Of a stretch of 11,969 nucleotides of DNA, positions 6,380 through 11,969 are shown piece by piece. Source of the DNA: Methylorubrum extorquens (GTDB lineage: Bacteria > Pseudomonadota > Alphaproteobacteria > Rhizobiales > Beijerinckiaceae); assembly GCA_019695455.1 (NCBI GenBank), contig JAEUAC010000057.1, positions 1 to 11,969 of the forward strand, in the 5' to 3' direction. The position numbers and the translations under genes are program-made. Within the stretch, counting starts at the first letter, position 1; each line of letters begins with the position of its first letter. The notes under the pieces were generated by a model. That model was not told where the DNA came from and ran no database searches. It worked only from the letters and a program-made list of their open reading frames with translations.

Positions 6380-7506
6380 GCGGGTTCCCGGAGGGCGGGG
6401 CGCGCGCCGTCCGCGGCCGCCCGGCCGGGCGCGCCCACGATGGCGAGGAGCTCGTCGGCCCGGTGGCGGCAGGTATGGCGCGCCCGGATGGTCTCGAGGC
6501 CGTGCCGGACGAGCGAGGCGCGCAGGTCCGGGTCGTCCCGCACGGCGCGGAGCAGCCGCTCCATGTCGGCCTCGTCCCTCGCCATCAGGAAGTCGGTCCC
6601 GACCCGGAACAGCCCCTCCGAATCCCGCCAGGGCGCCGACAGGAGCGGGATCCCGCAGGCGAGCGCCTCGAAGACCCGGATGGTCGGCACGCCCGGCAGG
6701 CTGTCGACGTAGAAGCGCCGGGGCACGTGCACGGTCGCGAGGTGGCGTGCGAAGAGGGCGGGCGCGCCGGCGTTCGGCGTCCAGCCGTGGTAATGCGCGC
6801 CGTGCCGGCCGAGCACCGCGAAGGCGTGGTCCGGGTAGCGGACGCCGTAGATGTCGAGCGGCAGGCCGAGCGAGGCGGCCGGCCGGAAGAGGTAGCCCTC
6901 GAGCTCCGCGCTCCGCTCGTCGTCGCCCCAGTTGCCGATCCAGACGAGGCCCTCCCGCTCCGTCGGCTCGGCCGGCGGCCGGAACAGGCGCGTGTCGGCC
7001 GCCTCGTGCCAGACGTGGACGCGATCGCCCCAGCCCCAGGCCCGGTAGATCGCCGCAACCGTCTCGCCGAAGGCGAGCACGCCGTCGTAGCCGTCGAGAT
7101 CGTAGGCCCGCATGGCGTCGGGGTCGCTCGCGGCGCGGTGATGCGTGTCGTGGAAGAGGAGCGTGAACCGGGCGCCCCGCCGGCGCCGCGCCCCGACGGC
7201 CGCGACGAGGCCCGGCTCGTTCCATTCGTGCACGATCACGAGGTCGGCCCCGTCCAGCGCGACGTCGAGATCGAAATCGGGGGCGTAGGATTGGGAGCCG
7301 AGCTCCGGATAGGCGGACCGGTAGGGATCGAGCCCCTCAGGGCCGTGGTCGCGCAGGAGATTCTCGAGGCTCCAGGCGCCGGCCGGCTCGAAGGCCGTCA
7401 CGTCGTGGCCGTCGTGGACCAGCTCGCGCAGCACGCCGCGCAGGAAATGCGCGTTGCCGTGGTTCCAGCAGGAGAGGAGCGAATGCGTGAAGTAGACGAT
7501 CCTCAC
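6376..7506 (-). CDS. CgeB-like glycosyltransferase, first of a tandem trio
   Basis: A 376-residue protein from GTG 7506, which overlaps the upstream GT4 stop (GTGA, 7506-7503). It begins VRIVYFTHSLLSCWNHGNAH (1-20) with RGVLRELVHDGHDVTAFEP (23-41), the same S-L-x-S-x-W N-terminal pattern as the two downstream genes. It departs from them mid-protein: HEWNEP (93-98), FHDTHHRA (118-125) where the others have a DVD or DID motif, and GYDGVLAFGETVAAIYRAWG (139-158). The C-terminal domain contains LVWIGNWGDDERSAELEGYL (187-206), FYVDSLPGVPTIRVFEALAC (265-284) and GIPLLSAPWRDSEGLFR (285-301). It is probably a GT-B glycosyltransferase with a distinct specificity. The frame could extend to 8280, but that portion is a shadow of the neighbouring GT4 gene. 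The tail from about residue 357 is low-complexity Ala/Arg sequence. Confidence 0.86.
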   Translation of the reverse strand: MRIVYFTHSLLSCWNHGNAHFLRGVLRELVHDGHDVTAFEPAGAWSLENLLRDHGPEGLDPYRSAYPELGSQSYAPDFDLDVALDGADLVIVHEWNEPGLVAAVGARRRRGARFTLLFHDTHHRAASDPDAMRAYDLDGYDGVLAFGETVAAIYRAWGWGDRVHVWHEAADTRLFRPPAEPTEREGLVWIGNWGDDERSAELEGYLFRPAASLGLPLDIYGVRYPDHAFAVLGRHGAHYHGWTPNAGAPALFARHLATVHVPRRFYVDSLPGVPTIRVFEALACGIPLLSAPWRDSEGLFRVGTDFLMARDEADMERLLRAVRDDPDLRASLVRHGLETIRARHTCRHRADELLAIVGAPGRAAADGARPALREPA

Positions 7507-8612
7507 GAGGCGAGGCTCCACGGCGTGGCCGCGAGCCCGCGGCGATAGACGGCGAGCGTGCCGTCGACGGTCTCGTCGATCCCGTACCGGGCGGATCGCG
7601 TCCGGGCCGCCTCCGCGAAGCCGGCCCGGCGGACGGGATCGGTCGCGAGATCGGCGAGCGCGGCGGCGAGCGCGGGCGCGTCGCCGGGCGGCGAGAACAG
7701 GGCGGCCCCGTCCCAGAGCTCCCGGAAGGTCGGGATGTCGGACAGGACCAGCGGACAGCCCGCGGCCGCCGCCTCCAGCACGGTCAGGCCGAACGGCTCG
7801 TAGAGGGACGGCGCGCAGACGATGGGCCGCGCCGCGAGCTGCGCCGCCATGGCGGCCGCGTCGAGCGGACCGAGCGTCCGGAGCGACGGCAGCGCCGTCC
7901 GGGCGCCGTTCGGACCCTCGGTGGGACCCGCCGCCAGGATGGGAAGCGGGACGTCCCGGGCGGCCGCGTCCAGCACGGCCATGCCCTTGCCCTCGTCCCA
8001 GAGCCGGCCGGCCGCGAAGACGTGCGGGGCGGCGCCGACAGGCGGCCCCTCGGCCGGGCGGGCCGCGCCGTTGCGCACGCAGTCCGGCGCCCGCGCGAGC
8101 CCGTAGGCGTCGGCCGTGACGCGGGCGAAGGCCTCCGTCGGCGCGATCAGGGCGTCCGCCTCCGCATAGGCGCGGCGCACGAGCTCCGTCCGCCACGCGA
8201 AGTCCGGCGGCAGCGGCGTGCCCCGCACGGCATCCCACCAGGTCTTCAGGCAGGAGTGGCAGGCGACCACGACCGGGCACGGGAAGGGCGTCCCCGCCAG
8301 CAGGGCGGGGCTGTTCAGGTGCACGAGGTCGGCCCGCGTCTCGCGGGCGAGCGCGGCGAGCGCCTGGCCCGCCCGGCCGATCGCGGCGGCGTCCTCCGCG
8401 AGCCAGTCGAGCGGCAGGCCCGTCTCCACGACCGTGACGCCGGGTTCGTCGAGGCGGAGCGCGTCCGGGTCCGGGACGGGGCCGAGCACGGCGAGCGTCA
8501 CGGCGACGCCGCGCCGGGCGAGGCCCGCCGCGAGGCCGGCCGCGTAGGTCCGGACGCCCCCGACCGCATCCGTCGTCAGCAGCACGCGCAGGCCGCCATC
8601 CGCCATGGCCAT
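7503..8612 (-). CDS. GT4-family glycosyltransferase
   Basis: A 369-residue protein from ATG 8612; an in-frame ATG two codons later (8606) is also possible. The start shares one base with the upstream stop (TGATG). It is a full-length GT-B retaining glycosyltransferase. The N-terminal domain has VLLTTDAVGGVRTYAAGLA (10-28), LVHLNSPALL (96-105) and ACHSCLKTWW (117-126). The C-terminal domain has the linker CVRNGA (178-183), AAGRLWDEGKGM (200-211) and the EX7E nucleotide-sugar motif YEPFGLTVLEAAAAGCPLVL (271-290) with E272 and E280, then PTFRELWDGAALF. It should transfer a sugar from an NDP-sugar at the cytoplasmic face of the inner membrane; the sugar is not predictable. The signature MSHSCLKTWW-like histidine/cysteine segment and GG-V-x-T-Y loop resemble enzymes acting on glycan or lipid-linked acceptors. 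It is cotranscribed with two epimerases before it and three CgeB-like enzymes after it. Confidence 0.9.
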   Translation of the reverse strand: MAMADGGLRVLLTTDAVGGVRTYAAGLAAGLARRGVAVTLAVLGPVPDPDALRLDEPGVTVVETGLPLDWLAEDAAAIGRAGQALAALARETRADLVHLNSPALLAGTPFPCPVVVACHSCLKTWWDAVRGTPLPPDFAWRTELVRRAYAEADALIAPTEAFARVTADAYGLARAPDCVRNGAARPAEGPPVGAAPHVFAAGRLWDEGKGMAVLDAAARDVPLPILAAGPTEGPNGARTALPSLRTLGPLDAAAMAAQLAARPIVCAPSLYEPFGLTVLEAAAAGCPLVLSDIPTFRELWDGAALFSPPGDAPALAAALADLATDPVRRAGFAEAARTRSARYGIDETVDGTLAVYRRGLAATPWSLAS

Positions 8613-9697
8613 CAGGCCGCGCCCCGCTGCGTCGGGAGAGGCAGGCCGCGCTCGTCCGCGAGCCAGCGCAGCAGCGCCTCGATGCCGCGCCGCCAGGGAA
8701 CGGGACCGCGCAGGCCGAGGGCGGCCCGGGCGGCCCGGGCGTCGGCCACGAACCAGCGCTGGTCGCCCGCCCGCCAGTCGCCGAAGCTCGTCGCGACCGG
8801 CCGGCCGACGAGGTGTTCCAGGTGCTCGAGCAGGTCCCGCAGGCTGATGGCGTTGTCGGGCCCGCCGCCGAGGTTGAAGGCGCGTCCGGCGACCTCGCCG
8901 GACCGCCGCCAGGCCGCCAGATAGGCGTCGACCGCGTCCGAGACGTCCATCACGTCCCGCACCTGGGAGCCGTCGCCGTAGATCGAGATCGGCTCGCCCT
9001 CGAGCGCCCGGATGGCGAAATGCGCCACCCAGCCCTGGTCCTCCGTGCCCATCTGGCGCTGTCCGTAGATGCAGGACATGCGCAGCACGCAGGCCGGCAC
9101 GCCGAAGGAGCGCGCGTAGTCGAGCACGTACTGGTCGGCGGCGCCCTTGGAGCAGCCGTAGGGCGTGTGGAAGTCGAGCGGGCGGGTCTCCGGGATGCCG
9201 TGGCGTGCGACGGCGGCATCGCGCGGACGGTAGGCGCGGTTGGTCAGCTCGAGGTCGACGTCGGCCAGGTCGCCGTAGACCTTGTTGGTCGAGGCGAAGA
9301 CCAGCGGCGGGGGGTCGGGCCGGCGGCGCAGCGCCTCGAGCAGCCCGAAGGTGGCCCGGACGTTCGTGTCGAAATCCTCGACGGGGTCGACGAGGCTCGT
9401 CGTCACGGCGACCTGGGCCGCCATGTGGAACACGGCGGACGCCTCTCGCGCCGCGGCGCCGAGCTGGTCGGCGTCCCGGATGTCGGCCCGCACGACGGAG
9501 ATCCGGGCCGGGTGCCGGGCCTCGAGCCAGGCGAGGTTCCGCTCGACGCCGGCCCGCTTCACGGCGTCGTAGACGAGCACGTCGTGCCCCTCGGAGGCGA
9601 GCCGGTCGGCGATGTTCGAGCCGATGAAGCCCGCTCCGCCCGTCACCAGGATGGGCCGACGCCCTCCGGCCGCCGGCGCCGCCGGGACGTCGCTCAA
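8612..9697 (-). CDS. NAD-dependent nucleotide-sugar epimerase, CDP-paratose/tyvelose 2-epimerase-like
   Basis: A 361-residue protein. The start is inferred as TTG 9697: there is no ATG or GTG in this frame before the Rossmann strand, and TTGA there overlaps the preceding stop by four bases, as at other junctions in the operon. The long open frame upstream is a shadow of the next gene. Motifs are GGAGFIGSN (20-28), FHMAAQVAVTTSLVDP (90-105), FASTNKVYGD (134-143), TPYGCSKGAADQYVLDYA (178-195) with catalytic Y180 and K184, RMSCIYGQRQMGTEDQGWVA (206-225), YGDGSQVRDVMDVSDAVDAY (240-259) and GDWRAGDQRWFVAD (306-319). The TNKVYGD, GTEDQGWVAH and GDWR-GDQ segments are characteristic of the RfbE (CDP-paratose 2-epimerase) branch of extended SDRs. 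Many homologues lie outside CDP-dideoxyhexose pathways, and no rfbF/G/S-type genes are visible, so the nucleotide and sugar are uncertain. About 12 residues precede the Rossmann fold. Confidence 0.85.
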   Translation of the reverse strand: MSDVPAAPAAGGRRPILVTGGAGFIGSNIADRLASEGHDVLVYDAVKRAGVERNLAWLEARHPARISVVRADIRDADQLGAAAREASAVFHMAAQVAVTTSLVDPVEDFDTNVRATFGLLEALRRRPDPPPLVFASTNKVYGDLADVDLELTNRAYRPRDAAVARHGIPETRPLDFHTPYGCSKGAADQYVLDYARSFGVPACVLRMSCIYGQRQMGTEDQGWVAHFAIRALEGEPISIYGDGSQVRDVMDVSDAVDAYLAAWRRSGEVAGRAFNLGGGPDNAISLRDLLEHLEHLVGRPVATSFGDWRAGDQRWFVADARAARAALGLRGPVPWRRGIEALLRWLADERGLPLPTQRGAA

Positions 9698-10818
9698 CCC
9701 ACCAACCCCCGGGCTTCGAGCTCGCGCCGGGCCTCGGCGACGCGGTCCTGGGCCGTGTCGCGCTCCTGCCGGGCGACCCACTCGGCGAGTTCGGCGAGCC
9801 CTTCGCCGAAATCGGTCGCCGCCGCGTAGCCGAGCTCGGCCTGCGCCTTGCCGATGTCGGGAATGTTGTGGCGCACGTCGCCCGTGCGGGCCTTGCCGGT
9901 GATCTCCGGGGGCAGGTCGGGCCGCCCCATCGACTCGGCGAGCCGCGTCGCGACCTCCGTCACGGTCCGGTCCTCGCCGGAGCCGATGTTGTAGATGCCG
10001 CCCGCCGCCTCCGGCCGCGCGAGGGCGAGCCGGAAGGCCCGCGCCACGTCCGCCACGTGGACGAAGTCGCGCCTCTGCGCGCCGTCCTCGAAGACGAGCG
10101 GCCGGTTGCCGTTGGCGATGCGCGAGGCGAAGATCGCGAGGACGCCCGTGTAGGGGTTCGAGAGCGCCTGGCCGGGCCCGTAGGCGTTCCACAGCCGGAG
10201 AGCCACGCCCTCCATGCCGTAGACGGGCGAGAGCGTCAGGGTCAGCTGCTCCTGCACGTATTTCGTCAGCGCGTAGACGGAGGCGAGGTTCGGACGCTTG
10301 GTCTCGGGCGTCGGCACGGGCACGAGCGGCGTGCCGGCGGCGTCGACCGGATCCCAGGGCTGGTCGGGGCGGGTGCGGGGCACGCGCACGGCGTTCTCGA
10401 CGAGCGTGCCGTCCTGCGAGCGGTACAGGCCCTCGCCGTAGATCGACATGGAGGAGGCCACCACGACGCGGCGCACGGGACGGGCGATCAGCTGCTGGAA
10501 GAGGACGGCCGTGCCGAGATCGTTGACCGAGACGTATCGGTCCACCGCGTACATGCTCTGGCCGACGCCGACCTCGGCCGCGAGATGGATGACGGCGTCG
10601 CTGCCCTTCAGGGCGCCCGCGACCGCCGCCTCGTCGCGCACGTCGCCCTCGATCAGCTCGACGTCGCGGTGCAGCGCCTCCGGGCGGCCGCGGCCCCCGT
10701 GCACCTGGTCGATGAGGCTGTCGAGCACCCGCACGCGGTGCCCTTCGGCGAGCAGCGCGTCGGCGACGTAGCGGCCGATGAATCCGGCGCCGCCCGTGAT
10801 GAGGACCGTCTCTGCCAC
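9694..10818 (-). CDS. NAD-dependent epimerase/dehydratase, dTDP-L-rhamnose 4-epimerase-like
   Basis: A 374-residue protein from GTG 10818, chosen because a GGGAG ribosome-binding site lies five bases upstream. It belongs to the extended SDR family: Rossmann GGAGFIGRYVADALL (9-23; glycines 9, 12 and 15), HLAAEVGVGQSMYAVDRYV (78-96), VVASSMSIYGEGLY (119-132), YALTK (182-186) with Y182 and K186, and ALRLWNAYGPGQALSNPYTG (206-225). Further along are FEDGAQRRDFVHVADVARA (243-261) and NIGSGEDRTVTEVA. The QALSNPYTGVLAIFASR and QRRDFVHV segments point to the branch that interconverts dTDP-L-rhamnose and dTDP-6-deoxy-L-talose; this substrate is inference. The insertion at about 130-178 is retained but has no cysteine. 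The tail (346-374) is a charged helix. dTDP-rhamnose biosynthesis genes (rmlABCD) are not in the window. Confidence 0.85.
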   Translation of the reverse strand: MAETVLITGGAGFIGRYVADALLAEGHRVRVLDSLIDQVHGGRGRPEALHRDVELIEGDVRDEAAVAGALKGSDAVIHLAAEVGVGQSMYAVDRYVSVNDLGTAVLFQQLIARPVRRVVVASSMSIYGEGLYRSQDGTLVENAVRVPRTRPDQPWDPVDAAGTPLVPVPTPETKRPNLASVYALTKYVQEQLTLTLSPVYGMEGVALRLWNAYGPGQALSNPYTGVLAIFASRIANGNRPLVFEDGAQRRDFVHVADVARAFRLALARPEAAGGIYNIGSGEDRTVTEVATRLAESMGRPDLPPEITGKARTGDVRHNIPDIGKAQAELGYAAATDFGEGLAELAEWVARQERDTAQDRVAEARRELEARGLVG

Positions 10819-10892
10819 TCTCGCTCCCGGCTGACGGGCCGGTCGCCCGCAGGTGCCGGACCGCTAGTCGCGGCCGGGCGGCGATAAAACCC
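10819..10892 (-). promoter_or_regulatory. 74-base gap with ribosome-binding site before the rhamnose-epimerase-like gene
   Basis: On the coding strand GGGAG (bases 10828-10824) stands five bases before the GTG at 10818 and is the clearest Shine-Dalgarno match in the window, supporting that GTG start. A 5-bp inverted repeat (CCGGC 10827-10831 with GCCGG 10838-10842) overlaps the site and could partly occlude it. A short A+T-richer tract (GGGTTTTATC on the coding strand) follows the previous stop. No clear terminator or sigma-70-like promoter is visible, so the genes on both sides may share a transcript. Confidence 0.45.
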
Positions 10893-11969
10893 TCAGTCCA
10901 GTCTCGTACATTGCACCAGCGCCGCCCGGTATCGGGCGGCTTCCCGGGCGTGCCGGTCCCGCTCGGGGCCGGGCGCTGCGGCCGCCGCCGCCATGGTGGC
11001 GGCGCCGTGCCAGAAGGCGGCGTAGCAGGGTCGCAGGACCGCGAGCAGCGCCGCGTCGACGGCGCGGCCGGCGCTCTCCGCGACGGCCCGGAGGAGCCGG
11101 TCGGTCTCGCCGGGCGCGAGGTCGAACTCGACCGACGCTCCCGCCACGTCCCAGGCCGGGTCCTGCGGGCCAACGAGATCGTGACCGGCATGGTGGTCGA
11201 CCGCGTCGGTCTTGAGGATGCCCTCGGGCACGACGATCCATTCCCAGGCGTGGAGGCGGTTGTCGGTGAGGATCGGCGCCCGTCTCGCCTCCAGGCCGTC
11301 GATCCGGCTCGCCATGCCGTCGGCCCAGGCGGCGGTGCCGGGCACGTCCCGGCCGTTCCGGCGCGCCATCGCCAGGAGGTCGGCGAGCGTGGCGCCGCCG
11401 CGGTCCGGGTCCGGGAAGACCCGCGCCCGGAATCCGAGATAGGCGGCGAGCCGATCGAGGAGGGCCGGGCGGTCGCCCGCGGGGTCGAGCGGACGCGCGT
11501 CCTCGCGCCAGCGTTCGGCCGTGAAGCCGTGCCGCCAGGCGAGCGGCTCCGGCACGAAGCCCGCCGCCGCCAGCCGCCGCGCCATCGCGAACCGCGTCCG
11601 GCCGATCCGGCCGATCCCACCGAAGCGGAGAAGCAGCGGGCCGTCGACCGTCGGCAGCAGGATCTTGCGCGCCTCGGCCCAGGGATGGGCGGGCGCCTCC
11701 GGCAGGCCGCGCAGGTCGCGCCATCCGCCTCCCGTGATCTCGCGGAGCGCGCCGGCGGGGGGACCGGCCAGATCGGCGAACCAGGCCTGCAGGCGCCGCG
11801 ACGGGTCGGCGCCCTCCCGCACGAGCGCGTCGAACGGCACGGTCCGGCGATCCGCCGCGGCCCAGAAGGATCGGACGGCCGCGCCGGCCTCGGGTCCCGG
11901 GCCGCCGTCGTGGCCGGGCAGCACGTGGATCCGGTCCGCCGGGACGCCGAGGCCCGCGAGCCAGGCGCC
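10893..11969 (-). CDS. Conserved hypothetical protein with a phosphotransferase/kinase-like C-terminal half (5' truncated)
   Basis: The frame is open to the right edge, and the 15 codons before the first GTG (11924) read naturally (GAWLAGLGVPADRIH), so the gene very probably starts outside the window; 358 residues are visible. I do not recognise the family with certainty. Residues 102-145 (RKILLPTVDGPLLLRFGGIG and AGFVPEPLAWRHG) resemble the N-lobe of aminoglycoside-phosphotransferase-like enzymes. Residues 233-282 have the order of their catalytic and metal-binding loops: ILTDNRLHAWEWIVVPEGIL (233-252), then KTDAVDHHAGHD (253-264) and QDPAWDVAGASVEF (269-282). The usual H-G-D catalytic motif is replaced by TDNRLHAWEW, so activity is uncertain. 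The C-terminus is alanine-rich and helical with a few cysteines. Possible roles include phosphorylating a sugar or lipid precursor or a regulatory pseudokinase function; both are inference. It precedes the epimerase gene by 74 bases on the same strand. Confidence 0.75.
   Translation of the reverse strand, partial: GAWLAGLGVPADRIHVLPGHDGGPGPEAGAAVRSFWAAADRRTVPFDALVREGADPSRRLQAWFADLAGPPAGALREITGGGWRDLRGLPEAPAHPWAEARKILLPTVDGPLLLRFGGIGRIGRTRFAMARRLAAAGFVPEPLAWRHGFTAERWREDARPLDPAGDRPALLDRLAAYLGFRARVFPDPDRGGATLADLLAMARRNGRDVPGTAAWADGMASRIDGLEARRAPILTDNRLHAWEWIVVPEGILKTDAVDHHAGHDLVGPQDPAWDVAGASVEFDLAPGETDRLLRAVAESAGRAVDAALLAVLRPCYAAFWHGAATMAAAAAAPGPERDRHAREAARYRAALVQCTRLD

Noticed and set aside
6463..7548. 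361-residue + strand frame opposite the first CgeB-like gene
   Set aside because: Shadow frame with a composition typical of G+C-rich antisense reading and no recognisable domain.
10827..10842. 5-bp inverted repeat considered as a terminator before the rhamnose-epimerase-like gene
   Set aside because: The stem is short, has no T-run and overlaps the ribosome-binding site of the next gene.
9698..11620. Possible giant fusion upstream of the paratose-epimerase-like protein (1002 codons open)
   Set aside because: The upstream portion is an out-of-frame, arginine-rich reading of two other genes; the epimerase begins near 9697.
1..11969. CRISPR arrays, tRNA/rRNA genes, insertion sequences, phage genes
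   Set aside because: No spaced direct-repeat array, tRNA-like cloverleaf, transposase motif or phage protein was seen; composition is uniform apart from the gap at 4054-4205.

Overview
The window is very G+C-rich, with short or absent intergenic gaps, frequent GTG/TTG starts and 4-base start/stop overlaps. Together with the family content (DUF1003 protein, CelD-like acyltransferase, CgeB-like glycosyltransferases, UDP-xylose synthase) this suggests an alphaproteobacterium, possibly a Hyphomicrobiales/Methylobacterium-type organism. No rRNA or housekeeping marker is present, so the lineage is inference. Both ends cut through genes.

Layout. On the + strand (1-2464) a three-gene cassette is joined by 4-base overlaps: the C-terminal part of a GT4 glycosyltransferase, a CelD/FemAB-like GNAT acyltransferase and a SAM-dependent methyltransferase. 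It ends at 2464, directly against the stop of a convergent gene. Everything from 2465 to the right edge is on the - strand. Read in transcription order from the right: a 5'-truncated protein with an aminoglycoside-phosphotransferase-like look; a dTDP-L-rhamnose 4-epimerase-like SDR; a CDP-paratose/tyvelose 2-epimerase-like SDR; a GT4 glycosyltransferase; three consecutive CgeB-like glycosyltransferases; a 152-base intergenic region with a hairpin and a cluster of palindromes; a UDP-glucuronate decarboxylase (UDP-xylose synthase); and a DUF1003 membrane protein.

Interpretation. This is a surface-glycan or glycoconjugate locus. Three SDR enzymes make or rearrange nucleotide sugars, five glycosyltransferases would assemble them, and the acyltransferase and methyltransferase would decorate the glycan. 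No flippase, polymerase, ABC exporter or initiating glycosyltransferase is visible, so the locus continues outside the window or supplies a glycan finished elsewhere. The most unusual points are the tandem of three diverged CgeB-like enzymes, a rhamnose-4-epimerase-like protein whose insertion has no cysteines, the kinase-like protein with an altered catalytic loop, the palindrome cluster in the only sizeable intergenic gap, and a perfect 31-bp inverted repeat whose arm begins at base 1 and may be an assembly fold-back.
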